From positions 1-64,000 of the forward strand of contig CAZJRB010000008.1 in the NCBI GenBank assembly GCA_964547995.1: 64,000 nt of DNA, written 5' to 3'. Shown in pieces: positions 47,273 to 56,288 of the stretch. This DNA comes from CAZJRB01 sp964547995 (GTDB taxonomy: Bacteria; Planctomycetota; Planctomycetia; Pirellulales; Thermoguttaceae). The notes under the pieces are model-generated. The model was not told the DNA's origin. It worked only from the letters and a program-made list of their open reading frames with translations, and did not search any database. The translations under genes and the position numbers were made by a program. The number at the start of each line of letters is the position of its first letter. The stretch's first letter is position 1.

Positions 47273-47314
47273 TTTTGGGAAATGACGGAATAGACCGAAA
47301 CCGAAAGTAAAACC

Positions 47315-47677
47315 ATGTCGTATTTGTTCATGCTCTTCTTGTTGATATTGTCTCTGTTTCTGATCCTGTTGGTCCTCGTCCAACGTGGAAAGGGCGGTGG
47401 CCTAGCAGGGGCCTTCGGGGGGATGGGGGGACAAAGCGCTTTCGGCACCAAGGCCGGCGACCTCTTTACCAGGGTGACCATCGGTGTGGCAACCGTCTGG
47501 ATCCTCCTGTGCATCGGCGCCGTATGGTATTTTGGGGCGGCACAACAGAAACTGGACGCCTCTTTGGGGGGCGACAGTAAACCAAAAGAAGGCGTGTCCG
47601 CCTCGCCATCGGCCGAAGAAGCACCCGATGGGGCCCGGTCTCCTCAACCTGCTCCGGGCGGTGAATCAGACAAGTGA
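47315..47677 (+). CDS. secG: Protein translocase subunit SecG
   Basis: SecG assists SecYE. The 120-residue protein has two helices (LFMLFLLILSLFLILLVLVQ and VTIGVATVWILLCIGAVWYF) flanking GKGGGLAGAFGGMGGQSAFG, the family signature, and a Pro/Ser-rich tail. It lies 42 bases after tpiA. Confidence 0.95.
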   Translation: MSYLFMLFLLILSLFLILLVLVQRGKGGGLAGAFGGMGGQSAFGTKAGDLFTRVTIGVATVWILLCIGAVWYFGAAQQKLDASLGGDSKPKEGVSASPSAEEAPDGARSPQPAPGGESDK

Positions 47678-47713
47678 GCAGGTAGTGGATAGGATCCTGA
47701 CAGGAGTACTGCA

Positions 47714-48595
47714 TTGTTGCTCAGCATGACCGGCTTCGGGGAGGCATATTGCCAGCAGGACGGGCTGACCGTTGGGGTCGAGGTCCGCACCATCAACAGC
47801 CGGTTTTTCAAACTGGTCGTTCGGACCAGCGAGGGGTTTGGGTCGCTCGAGCCGCGGATCGAGGCGGTTGTCCGAAATCGCATCCATCGCGGAACGGTCC
47901 AGATCAGCCTGCGCGCGGAAAGGACGAAGTCACCCGAAGAGTACAAAATCAATACGGATGTGCTCGACCGCTACCGGCTCCAACTCGAGTCGCTCTACCG
48001 CGAGAGGAGTCTTGAAGGCGAGGTGGATATCAACGCTTTGTTGGCGCTGCCGGGGGTTGTCGACGACACGGTGGACGATCAGGCCGCCGGCGCCGACTGG
48101 TCCGTGATTGCCCAGGCACTTGAGGTTGCACTGGAGAGCCTTGCTCGAATGCGGGTTGATGAGGGCCTGGCCATGGCCGCCGATCTGAAGACGAATTGTG
48201 CAACGGTCGCTGAGAGTCTCGAGAAGATCGAACAGCGGGCGCCGCTGGTAGTCGACGCGTATCGCCGGCGGCTTCACGAACGGCTCAAGAGGACGTTGGC
48301 CGAGTTCGAGGTCGTCTTGGACCCGGCAGACGTCATTAAGGAAGTCAGCTTGTTTGCCGACCGCGGCGACATCTCCGAGGAGATTGTGCGTTTGCGGAGC
48401 CACCTGGAACAATTCGGCTCGATCATGGAACTGCCGGAGAGTTCCGGCCGCAAGCTCGAATTCCTCACTCAGGAAATGCTCCGGGAAACCAACACCATCG
48501 GCGCCAAAGGCAATGACGTTGAAATTGCCCGCTGTGTGATCGAAATCAAGGCGACGTTAGAGCGGATTCGCGAAATGATTCAAAACGTCGAGTGA
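47714..48595 (+). CDS. YicC-family endoribonuclease
   Basis: YicC proteins are endoribonucleases acting on sRNA and mRNA. The 293-residue protein has the N-terminal LSMTGFGEAYCQQD and the C-terminal (DUF1732) part with EVSLFADRGDISEEIVRLRSH and EMLRETNTIGAKGNDVEI. It begins with TTG at 47714; ATG at 47726 is an alternative, but the longer form matches the usual start. Its stop overlaps the gmk start as GTGA, and the pair is a conserved neighbourhood. Confidence 0.94.
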   Translation: MLLSMTGFGEAYCQQDGLTVGVEVRTINSRFFKLVVRTSEGFGSLEPRIEAVVRNRIHRGTVQISLRAERTKSPEEYKINTDVLDRYRLQLESLYRERSLEGEVDINALLALPGVVDDTVDDQAAGADWSVIAQALEVALESLARMRVDEGLAMAADLKTNCATVAESLEKIEQRAPLVVDAYRRRLHERLKRTLAEFEVVLDPADVIKEVSLFADRGDISEEIVRLRSHLEQFGSIMELPESSGRKLEFLTQEMLRETNTIGAKGNDVEIARCVIEIKATLERIREMIQNVE

Positions 48596-49194
48596 CGATG
48601 CCAACAGACTCCAGTGGGAAGCTGATTATCGTATCAGGTCCGTCGGGAGCGGGCAAAACGACGGTTCTGCGGCGCGTATTCGAGTCGGCCCCCGTTCCGC
48701 TGGTGGCCAGCGTATCGGCCACGACGCGTCCCCCTCGGCCGGACGAGGTCGATGGAGTTGATTACCACTTCCTCTCCACGGGGGACTTTCATGCCCGTCG
48801 CAAGAGGGGTGACTTTATCGAGTGTTTCCCGGTTTTCGGCCACGATTGCTGGTATGGAACGCTGTTGGAGGAGGTGACCTCTGGCTTGGCGGATGGAAAA
48901 TGGGTAGTCTTAGGAATTGACGTGCAAGGGGCCGGAGTGGTAATGGAGCGGTATCCGGATGCGGTCTCGATCTTTCTCTGCCCCAGTTCGGTTGAGGAGA
49001 TCGAGCGACGGTTGAGGGATCGAAGAACCGAGACTGAAGAGGCGATCCAGCGGCGCCTGGCCAGGGCCAAGGAGGAAATCGCCTTCGCAGATCAGTATCG
49101 TTACCGGGTGGTCAATAACGAACTGGACCACGCGGTCCGGGAAATATGTGATATTTTGACCAAGGAATCGGAGGCAGACCGAGATGTTCGATGA
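48592..49194 (+). CDS. gmk: Guanylate kinase
   Basis: It phosphorylates GMP to GDP. The 200-residue protein has the P-loop IVSGPSGAGKTTVLRR, the GMP-binding region SVSATTRPPRPDEVDGVDYH and the LID helix RRTETEEAIQRRLARAKEEI. The GTG start overlaps the yicC stop; an ATG at 48598 is an alternative. rpoZ starts inside its last codons. Confidence 0.96.
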   Translation: MTMPTDSSGKLIIVSGPSGAGKTTVLRRVFESAPVPLVASVSATTRPPRPDEVDGVDYHFLSTGDFHARRKRGDFIECFPVFGHDCWYGTLLEEVTSGLADGKWVVLGIDVQGAGVVMERYPDAVSIFLCPSSVEEIERRLRDRRTETEEAIQRRLARAKEEIAFADQYRYRVVNNELDHAVREICDILTKESEADRDVR

Positions 49195-49444
49195 GCTTCA
49201 GGAGGAGGAGATTGTCAACAAGGCGGGCGGTCGTTTCAAGCTGTCCACGTTGATCCAGAAGCGGCTGGTTGCGCTAAACGCGGGTGCGCGGCCGATGGTC
49301 GATCTCGATACGAACGACAAGATGGAAATGGTGATCCAGGAGATCCTTCAGGACAAGATCTATCTGGACACGGAGTTGAACGTGCAAATCGCGGCGGGCG
49401 CCTTGGAAGGCGCCCCGCCCGAAGTGGACTTCCGTGCCCTATGA
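49184..49444 (+). CDS. rpoZ: RNA polymerase omega subunit
   Basis: Omega assists assembly of the beta-prime subunit. The 86-residue protein has the family core IVNKAGGRFKLSTLIQKRLV. It overlaps gmk by 11 bases and coaC by ATGA, fitting the gmk-rpoZ-coa arrangement of many bacteria. Confidence 0.9.
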   Translation: MFDELQEEEIVNKAGGRFKLSTLIQKRLVALNAGARPMVDLDTNDKMEMVIQEILQDKIYLDTELNVQIAAGALEGAPPEVDFRAL

Positions 49445-49977
49445 ACGGCCGTGAACTGCTTATCGGGGTGTCTGGAGGGATCGCCGCTTACAAAACGGCC
49501 GGGCTGGTCAGCCGATTGGTGCAGTCCGGCGCCGCGGTTTCCGTGGTGATGACGCGCTCGGCGACCCGGCTGGTCGGTCCGAAGACGTTCGAGGCCTTGA
49601 CGGGGCGGCACGTGGCCTTACGGATGTTCGGCCACGGCGCCCACCAGCACATCGAGTTGGCTGCCCGGGCGGAAGTTCTATGCGTGGCCCCGGCGACGGC
49701 CAATGTCCTTGCCAAGGCGGCTTCCGGCCTGGCCGACGATCTGCTGAGCACCGTGCTGTTGTCGTTCGACGGCCCGATTATCATGGCGCCGGCGATGAAC
49801 ACCCGAATGTGGGAGAAGCCGGCCGTACAGCGAAATGTCGAGCAGCTTCGTGCCGACGGCGTCGTGCTGGTCGGACCGGAAGAAGGTTACCTCAGTTGCG
49901 GCGCCGAAGGCATGGGGCGTATGGCATCGCCCGAGAGGATATTTGAGGTGATTGCCGGGCAGTTGGAGCGTCCGTAA
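49441..49977 (+). CDS. coaC: Phosphopantothenoylcysteine decarboxylase (stand-alone CoaC)
   Basis: This flavoprotein decarboxylates 4'-phosphopantothenoyl-cysteine in CoA synthesis. The 178-residue protein has GVSGGIAAYKTAGLVSRL, the catalytic-His segment HQHIELAARAEVLCVAPATA, the PAMNTRMW loop and the active-site Cys flap EGYLSCGAEGMGRM. In most bacteria it is the N-terminal half of a CoaBC fusion; here the ligase half is the next gene, 89 bases on. Confidence 0.92.
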   Translation: MNGRELLIGVSGGIAAYKTAGLVSRLVQSGAAVSVVMTRSATRLVGPKTFEALTGRHVALRMFGHGAHQHIELAARAEVLCVAPATANVLAKAASGLADDLLSTVLLSFDGPIIMAPAMNTRMWEKPAVQRNVEQLRADGVVLVGPEEGYLSCGAEGMGRMASPERIFEVIAGQLERP

Positions 49978-50029
49978 ACCCCCGCACGCAGTGTGGGGAC
50001 TTTTGGTGGAAGAGAAACTCTGCCGTTTT

Positions 50030-50066
50030 CACCACCACTCACCACTCACTACTCACCACCCACCCC
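50030..50066 (+). repeat. CACCACTCACC-type tract at the coaB start
   Basis: A CACCACTCACCACTCACTAC tract fills the place where coaB's ribosome binding site should be and runs into the ATG. A similar tract lies at 1967-2001. The gene has no visible Shine-Dalgarno site. Confidence 0.6.
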
Positions 50067-50705
50067 ATGGCCCGCGTTCTCATTACCTCCGGCCCGACTC
50101 GTCAGCACCTCGACCCCGTGCGATACCTGACAAACGCTTCGAGCGGCCGGATGGGTGCGGCGCTGGCCGCCGCGGCGGTGGAGGCGGGGCACGAGGTGGT
50201 CATCGTCACCGGGCCGGTTGATATCGAATATCCCGAAGAGGCCGACGTCGTTCGAGTCGTGTCGACTGAGGACATGCTGGAGGCGTGTCTGCAGATATTT
50301 CCCACCTGCGACGGCCTAATCGGCGTGGCCGCACCGTGCGACTACCGTCCGGTCATCGTCTCGCCGCAGAAGATCCGGCGGACGGGCGAACCGTTGCAGC
50401 TTGAACTCGTCGAGACTCCCGATGTCGTGGCCTTGCTGGGAACCGTCAAGGAAGGGCAATGGATGGTCGCCTTTGCGCTGGAAACCGAAGATGAACGGAT
50501 GAGGGCGCTCCAAAAGCTTGAACGCAAGAGTTGCGACTTGATCGTCGTCAACGGTCCCAGCTCGATTCACTCGCTTGATACGGACATGGAGATCATCAAT
50601 GAAGACGGCGACGTGCTGGCGTCGTTTTCCGGCGATAAAATGGAGGCGGGACGCAGGATCTTTCGTGTCATTGCCGAGCAACTCGTACAACCGCAGGAAT
50701 CTTGA
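50067..50705 (+). CDS. coaB: Phosphopantothenate-cysteine ligase (stand-alone CoaB)
   Basis: It joins phosphopantothenate and cysteine. The 212-residue protein has RVLITSGPTRQHLDPVRYLT, the NASSGRMG nucleotide loop, GVAAPCDYRPV (AVADxRP-like) and VAFALETEDERMRALQKLER. This is a complete CoaB domain without CoaC. CoaB normally dimerises, so it should work alone. Confidence 0.92.
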   Translation: MARVLITSGPTRQHLDPVRYLTNASSGRMGAALAAAAVEAGHEVVIVTGPVDIEYPEEADVVRVVSTEDMLEACLQIFPTCDGLIGVAAPCDYRPVIVSPQKIRRTGEPLQLELVETPDVVALLGTVKEGQWMVAFALETEDERMRALQKLERKSCDLIVVNGPSSIHSLDTDMEIINEDGDVLASFSGDKMEAGRRIFRVIAEQLVQPQES

Positions 50706-50748
50706 TCTTGAAACACACACGATACGACTGACCCCGGGGAAATCCGAC

Positions 50749-51702
50749 GTGGAAACCGACTGTCTTTGTACGGGAATCCTGTTTGCCGACCATGGTTGTT
50801 CCCCGATCGATCATGTGCCGGATGCGGGAGAGCTGGTGGTTTCCCGGCGGATGCAGCTTGGATTGGGAGGATGCGCCTCGAATGCCGCGATTGTTTTGGC
50901 AAGGCTGGGGGTTCGCGTCGGCGCGGCCGGTTGTGTGGGCGAGGACGCCTTTGGGCAGTTCATCATGGACAGCCTGGTTGCCGGCGGGGTGGACGTATCG
51001 GCCATTCACCGGCTCCCCGGTATCGCGTCGGCCTCGACGATGATTATCAACGTCGAGGGCCAGGATCGCCGGTTCATTAGCAACCCCGGCGCAAACACGC
51101 GATTCACCGTGGAACACATCCCCGCGGAGTGCGCCTGCCGGGCCAAAGTCCTTTACATCGGCGGCTACCTGATGCTCCCGGGGCTGGAAACCGAGGCGAT
51201 GGCCGCGTTGCTCCGTGCAGCGAGGGCGGCCGGGGCTGCCACGTTGCTCGATGTCGTGTATGCCGGCGACGAGGACTCGTTCGAGAAAGTCGCCCTGTTG
51301 TTGCCGGAAACCGACGTTTTTTTGCCCAACGACGACGAGGCGAGTTTGCTGACCGGGCTGGACGATCCGCTCGACCAGGCCGGTAAATTCCGCGACGCCG
51401 GCGCGAAGACGGTTGTGATCACACAGGGCGAGGCGGGAACGCTGCTGGTCGGCGACGGCCTGCGGCTTCGTTCTGACGTCTATCCGACACGGTTCGTCGG
51501 GGGGGCCGGCGCCGGTGATGCCTTCGACGCCGGCTACATTGCCGGGCTGCTGGCGGGCGAGGATGCGGCCGGATGCCTTCGCTGGGGAAGTGCCCTGGGC
51601 GCCAGTTGTGTACGGGCGATCGGCGCTACCGAAAGTGTCTTTGACCGCAACGAGGCAACCGCGTTTATGAGAGAGCACCCCCTGGAAATCGAAGAACTCT
51701 GA
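50749..51702 (+). CDS. PfkB-family carbohydrate kinase
   Basis: The 317-residue ribokinase-fold protein has GGCASNAAIVLARLGVRVG, the substrate loop and the catalytic GGAGAGDAFDAGYIAGLL. The first 20 residues begin with Cys-containing LCTGILFADHG. The GTG at 50749 was chosen (GGGGAAA upstream; the upstream extension overlaps coaB). The sugar is unknown. It lies 16 bases before pfkA in the same operon. Confidence 0.9.
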   Translation: METDCLCTGILFADHGCSPIDHVPDAGELVVSRRMQLGLGGCASNAAIVLARLGVRVGAAGCVGEDAFGQFIMDSLVAGGVDVSAIHRLPGIASASTMIINVEGQDRRFISNPGANTRFTVEHIPAECACRAKVLYIGGYLMLPGLETEAMAALLRAARAAGAATLLDVVYAGDEDSFEKVALLLPETDVFLPNDDEASLLTGLDDPLDQAGKFRDAGAKTVVITQGEAGTLLVGDGLRLRSDVYPTRFVGGAGAGDAFDAGYIAGLLAGEDAAGCLRWGSALGASCVRAIGATESVFDRNEATAFMREHPLEIEEL

Positions 51703-51718
51703 TACGGGAGAGCCCATC

Positions 51719-52708
51719 ATGCGAATCGGCGTTTTTTGCAGCGGCGGCGACGCGCCCGGAATGAACCCCTGTCTCCGGGCGGTGGTCCGGACGGCACTTG
51801 CGGCCGGGCATGAAGTCGTCGGCATCCGACGCGGTTACCAGGGGTTGTTGGACGAGACTTTCTACATCAATAAACGCGGCGAGCCCTTGATGGGCTTGCG
51901 GAGCGTCTCGAACCTCTCGAAACTCGGCGGAACCTTGTTGCACAGCAGCCGCAGCGAGGAGTTCAAAACCCGGGCAGGGCAAGAGAAAGCCGTCGAGATC
52001 CTCAAGAAGCACCGGATCGACGCCCTGATTCCCATCGGCGGCGACGGCACGTTCCACGGGGCGGTCGCCCTGGCCCAGCATTGGGACGGTCAGATCATCG
52101 GATGCCCCGGCACGATCGACAACGACCTGATGGGTACCGACTACACGATCGGTTTCGCCACGGCGGTCCACACGGCGGTCGAGGCCGTCGACAAGCTCCG
52201 CGACACGGCCGAGAGCCACGAGCGGCTCTTCCTGGTCGAGGTGATGGGCCGCCACAGCGGATATATCGCCCTGTATACCGCGCTGGCCGGCGGGGCCGAG
52301 GTCGTCGCCCTGCCCGAAACGGATACGAACATCCCGCAAATCGTCCAACATCTGCAAGTCCTCAAGGCCCGGGGGAAGCAGTCGATCATGGTTGTCGTCG
52401 CCGAGGGGGACGAGATGGGCGGCGCCGAAATCCTCAACGCGGGATTGAAAAAGGCCGGGTGCCCTTTCCAAACCCGGGTGGTCACGCTCGGTCATCTTCA
52501 GCGCGGCGGCAGCCCCGTTCCGGCCGACCGAATCCTTGCCAGTCACCTGGGAAACTTCGCCGTCGAGGCCGTCCTTGAAGGCGAGACCGGCGCCATGGCC
52601 GGCAAGGTCAACGGCCAGGTCGTCCTGACGCCGTTTACCGACACCTACGCCCGGCACAAGCCGGTGCCGGAGGATTTGCTCGAACTGTTGAAGGTCATGG
52701 CGAACTGA
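51719..52708 (+). CDS. pfkA: ATP-dependent 6-phosphofructokinase
   Basis: It phosphorylates fructose 6-phosphate. The 329-residue protein has CSGGDAPGMNPCLRAVVR, the ATP-site GGDGTFHGA and the catalytic PGTIDND, with GRHSGYIALYTALAGGA. The Gly in GGDG and the Gly in PGTIDND indicate ATP and not PPi as donor. It closes the run that begins with pheA and includes tpiA, so glycolytic steps are grouped. Confidence 0.94.
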   Translation: MRIGVFCSGGDAPGMNPCLRAVVRTALAAGHEVVGIRRGYQGLLDETFYINKRGEPLMGLRSVSNLSKLGGTLLHSSRSEEFKTRAGQEKAVEILKKHRIDALIPIGGDGTFHGAVALAQHWDGQIIGCPGTIDNDLMGTDYTIGFATAVHTAVEAVDKLRDTAESHERLFLVEVMGRHSGYIALYTALAGGAEVVALPETDTNIPQIVQHLQVLKARGKQSIMVVVAEGDEMGGAEILNAGLKKAGCPFQTRVVTLGHLQRGGSPVPADRILASHLGNFAVEAVLEGETGAMAGKVNGQVVLTPFTDTYARHKPVPEDLLELLKVMAN

Positions 52709-52831
52709 CGCCCCTGCCGGGGGGCTTTTCGGCCGCCACAATAGGGGGCAACCGGTTCCTTTCGGCTCGGATCTGCCGCAACTTGTGTTTTGTTATGTGT
52801 GTCGCGCATAATAAGGAACTGAGGAATAGTT

Positions 52832-53617
52832 ATGCACTGGCTCGGCAATAACTTGATCCATAACTTGATCCATCTCGGCGCGGCCCACCCGCAGGCAACG
52901 GGTTGGAGCACCTCGGCGGTAATCCACGCCCTTGGAGTGGCGGCGGTAACGGTTTGGTTGGGGACGACCTTTTTGGAGGGACCGCGTCTGCCGGGACAAC
53001 AGAACAGCACCCGGGCACAATTGATGGCGCGTTGGACGCCTCGCGAGCCGCTGCCCGCCCCGCCGATCGTCGTCGAGATCGCCAAGCCGCAGATTGTCGT
53101 ACTGCCCAATCAGACCCATTTCGTCAAGCCGGTATACGAGGAGTCGTCGACCGACGTATCGAAGCCGACGCCGGAAGTGCTGGCCAGGCAGCTTTTGCCC
53201 ACTGCGGTTGACCGGGTCCTGCCGCGGAAGCCGCGGTCGGCACGCTGCTGCAAGTGCGAGCCGGTGCCCACACGGCAGGTAGAACGGCAGATGGCGCTGG
53301 CATCGCTTCCCGTGCCGGCCAGCGTCGCAGGCGCGGTGGACCAACTTCCCAGGAAGCTCCTTACGAATCCGGCGCCTCCCTATCCGCCCGATGCATACGA
53401 GCGACGGCAGCAGGGTCTGGTTTTGCTCAAGGTTCAGATCAACGAACACGGCCTGGTCGAGGCCATTTCCGTCTCGGAATCGAGTGGTGTCGCGTCCTTG
53501 GACAGGGCAGCTTTGCAGACGGTGCGTACCTGGCGGTTCGAGCCGGCACGGCATGGCGGCGTGCCCGTCTCTTCTCTGGTTATCGTGCCGATCCGGTTCA
53601 TGTTCCGGGACCGGTGA
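52832..53617 (+). CDS. tonB: TonB-family energy transducer
   Basis: TonB couples the inner-membrane proton motive force to outer-membrane receptors. The 261-residue protein has one N-terminal membrane helix (TSAVIHALGVAAVTVWLGTT), a Pro-rich periplasmic span (LPAPPIVVEIAKPQIVVLP) and a C-terminal TonB domain (NPAPPYPPDAYERRQQGLVL, SSGVASLDRAALQTVRTWRF). CCKCEP in the linker is unusual. exbB and exbD are absent here. It is 166 bases before a receptor gene, so they probably work together. Confidence 0.9.
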   Translation: MHWLGNNLIHNLIHLGAAHPQATGWSTSAVIHALGVAAVTVWLGTTFLEGPRLPGQQNSTRAQLMARWTPREPLPAPPIVVEIAKPQIVVLPNQTHFVKPVYEESSTDVSKPTPEVLARQLLPTAVDRVLPRKPRSARCCKCEPVPTRQVERQMALASLPVPASVAGAVDQLPRKLLTNPAPPYPPDAYERRQQGLVLLKVQINEHGLVEAISVSESSGVASLDRAALQTVRTWRFEPARHGGVPVSSLVIVPIRFMFRDR

Positions 53618-53723
53618 CCAGCGACATCTTGCCTGCCTTGCCAAATCGGCAGCCGGAAGCCCCATTGACGCGTGGCAAATGCTCAACTTCAGTCGCTTCT
53701 GTAACCGATATAGACCAGATAAT

Positions 53724-53754
53724 CGGAATATCTTCACTAACCGGAATGTCTTCA
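53724..53754 (+). promoter_or_regulatory. Direct repeat CGGAATrTCTTCA before the FecA-like receptor
   Basis: CGGAATATCTTCA (53724-53736) and CGGAATGTCTTCA (53742-53754) lie 18 bases apart and 30-60 bases before the receptor start. They could be a tandem activator site. No Fur box or cobalamin riboswitch was seen. Confidence 0.35.
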
Positions 53755-53783
53755 GTCCCCTAATTTGGGGGGGCGGGGGGGAA

Positions 53784-56174
53784 ATGCAAAGGACTGCGAT
53801 TCGGCGTTTGGCAACCGGCCTTATCGGCGTGCTCTGGGGCCTCACCGCAACGATCACGTTGCGCGCTCAACAGATTGAGGAGCCTGCACCACCGTTCTTG
53901 CCGGAGACCGTGGTAATTGCCGAGCCGGCCTTCGCCCCGGTGATCGGTAGCGAGGCGGTGTTCGGGGACTTAGAGACGGTGTTCGACGCACCCGGCTCCG
54001 GGGCGTACCTTGATCAGAGCGCCATCACCACGCAATCGTACGATAACGTCGAGAAGGTCTTGACCCTGGTGCCGGGCGTGTACGTGCGGCCTGAAAACGG
54101 CTTCGGCCACTTCCCCAGCATCAGCATCCGGGGCGTCGACACCACGCGGAGTTCGAAACTGACGATCATGGAAGACGGTATTCTGATCGCTCCGGCCCCC
54201 TATTCCGCACCGGCGGTCTACTACTTCCCGAATGTGGGCCGGATGCACGCGGTCGAGGTGATCAAGGGAGGCTGCCAGATCACGTGCGGCCCGCACACGA
54301 CCGGAGGCGCGATCAACTTCCTCTCGACGCCGATCCCCGCGGAGGGCGCTACCTACGGGCGCGCGTTGTACGGATCCTACGGCGAATATCGAATTCACAC
54401 CTGGCTCGGCGAAACTGCGAACACGAGTTGGGGACGCACCGGCTACGTGTTGGAGGGCTACCTCCGTGAAAGCGACGGATTCAAGACCATCAATCTCGTG
54501 CCCGGAATGCAGTCCTTGAATCCGTTTACACTGATCGGAAGGACGGCGAACACCGGCTTTACCGACGGCGATGCCCTGCTGAAGGTATTCTGGGAACCGT
54601 ACACCACGACGTATCAGCGCTGGGACGCGAAGGTGTGTTATACGTCCGGCCTGCGGAACGAGACGTACGCCGGTCTGTCGGAGGCGGCGTTTGCCGCCGA
54701 CCCGTTCCAGCGCTATCCCGCCACGCAGTTCGACCATTACGAAGGCCAGCACATGGCCAGCTATCTCCGCTATACGATCGGCGATCCGGAAGTCGATTGG
54801 CTGTCGGTGACCAATACGGTTTACTACAACCGGTTTCACCGCAACTGGTACAAACTGCACGATCTGAGAAGCATCGACGGCATCCCGGGCAATAACATGG
54901 ACATCGGCTCCGCCTTGGCCGGGGCCAACGGCGGGATCGGCTTGGATGTATTGGAGGGCCGGCGCGTCGGGAATTGGCGGGTGCGGGCGAACAACCGCGA
55001 CTACTACTCATACGGCGACGAGATCACCCTTAGTGCGGCCTACGAGACGGAACGTGCCACACACGACGTGCTCGCCGGTTTCCGTTTTCACGTCGATGAA
55101 ATACGCCCGTTCCAACACGACGACCAGTTCACGATTGACAACCAGGGGTATATCACAAATGTGACGTGGGGTACTCCGGGCTCGCAGCGCAACCGGGAAC
55201 AGGAAACCCACGCCACGGCCTATTTCGTCGAAGACGAGATATCGTTCGGCCGGTGGTCGTGGACCCCCGGGATTCGCTTTGAGCACATGCACATGAGCAC
55301 GGTCGACTACAACGGGACGGGTCAGATCTTTACGGCCGATCTCGACCAGGCGGCCGGCGGCGTCGGTGCAACCTACGACGTCTCCGACGAGCTGAAGCTG
55401 CTGGCCGGTTTTTACCGCGGCTTCTCGCCGCCCAGCCCGCGCGGCGCCACCGGGCAGGGAACCGGACCAGGAGGAACCGTCGGGCCGGGACTGCACCCGG
55501 AAACAAGCTCCGCCTCCGAGTTCGGCTTTCGCTACCTCAACCCCGAGCGATGGTTCGGCACCCAGTTGATCGCGTTCTACACGCACTTCTGCGACCTCAT
55601 CGTCGAGGACATTCAAGCGATAGGGCCGGGCACCGGTAACGACGAGAATATAGGAAAAGCGTTTGCTTCGGGTGTGGAGTTTACTATTCAGTACGATGCC
55701 GGGTTGGACCGCAACTGGGGGTTCGGCAACCCGTGGTTTCTGGTCGCCACGTACACCAACGCCAGGCTGCTGAACGACGTCAACTCCACGAATCCTGAAT
55801 CACTCTATGTGGGTGGAAAAGCGGGAAACTGGCTGCCCTACATTCCCGAATGGATGTTCACCCTGGGAACGGGCGTCGAGTTCGAGCGGGTCGGGATGAA
55901 CATCCGGGGCATTTACGTCGACGATGCGTACTGCACCGCCAGCAACACGACAAGCCTAAGGCGCCCGGACGGCACCCCCGATTCGCGCTTCGGCAAGACC
56001 GATTCCTACTTCGTCTGGGATCTTGCCCTGTATGCCATGCTCGGCGAGCAGTTGAAACTATACGGCGGAATGCACAACATCTTTGACAATCGTTACATTT
56101 CTTCCCGTCATCCGTACGGCCCGCGTCCCGGCGCTCCCTTCTTCGCGTACATGGGACTCGAAGGCATGTACTAA
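53784..56174 (+). CDS. TonB-dependent receptor, FecA-like
   Basis: The 796-residue protein has a signal peptide, a TonB-box-like ETVVIAEP near the mature N-terminus, a plug domain (LVPGVYVRPENGFGHFPSIS, VIKGGCQITCGPHTTGGAIN) and a 22-strand barrel ending in aromatic YMGLEGMY. The plug resembles FecA (ferric citrate) receptors, but the plug has two Cys (GGCQITCGP) that are unusual. It should import an iron chelate or similar with the neighbouring TonB. The start is the ATG at 53784; the long open frame upstream lies inside tonB and is spurious. Confidence 0.92.
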   Translation: MQRTAIRRLATGLIGVLWGLTATITLRAQQIEEPAPPFLPETVVIAEPAFAPVIGSEAVFGDLETVFDAPGSGAYLDQSAITTQSYDNVEKVLTLVPGVYVRPENGFGHFPSISIRGVDTTRSSKLTIMEDGILIAPAPYSAPAVYYFPNVGRMHAVEVIKGGCQITCGPHTTGGAINFLSTPIPAEGATYGRALYGSYGEYRIHTWLGETANTSWGRTGYVLEGYLRESDGFKTINLVPGMQSLNPFTLIGRTANTGFTDGDALLKVFWEPYTTTYQRWDAKVCYTSGLRNETYAGLSEAAFAADPFQRYPATQFDHYEGQHMASYLRYTIGDPEVDWLSVTNTVYYNRFHRNWYKLHDLRSIDGIPGNNMDIGSALAGANGGIGLDVLEGRRVGNWRVRANNRDYYSYGDEITLSAAYETERATHDVLAGFRFHVDEIRPFQHDDQFTIDNQGYITNVTWGTPGSQRNREQETHATAYFVEDEISFGRWSWTPGIRFEHMHMSTVDYNGTGQIFTADLDQAAGGVGATYDVSDELKLLAGFYRGFSPPSPRGATGQGTGPGGTVGPGLHPETSSASEFGFRYLNPERWFGTQLIAFYTHFCDLIVEDIQAIGPGTGNDENIGKAFASGVEFTIQYDAGLDRNWGFGNPWFLVATYTNARLLNDVNSTNPESLYVGGKAGNWLPYIPEWMFTLGTGVEFERVGMNIRGIYVDDAYCTASNTTSLRRPDGTPDSRFGKTDSYFVWDLALYAMLGEQLKLYGGMHNIFDNRYISSRHPYGPRPGAPFFAYMGLEGMY

Positions 56175-56197
56175 GACCACGGCGAGCAGTGATTCGG

Positions 56198-56220
56198 CGC
56201 GACCAACGGTCGCGGCTTTC
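56198..56220. repeat. GCGACC/GGTCGC palindrome copy
   Basis: GCGCGACCAACGGTCGCGGC followed by TTT, 23 bases after the receptor stop. Member of the family at 1936 and 43517. Confidence 0.65.
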
Positions 56221-56288
56221 TTGGGAGCGGCTTCCGTATCATTGTTTGGCGCGTTTGTGGTATCATGTAGGGGAGTCCTTGCCCCTTT

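Noticed and set aside
50030..50066. CRISPR-like or coding meaning for the CACCACTCACC tract
   Set aside because: There are no unique spacers of constant length; it is a simple-sequence tract.
53618..53783. Cobalamin riboswitch or Fur box before the FecA-like receptor
   Set aside because: No B12-box core and no GATAAT-type 19-bp palindrome were found; only a short direct repeat is present.
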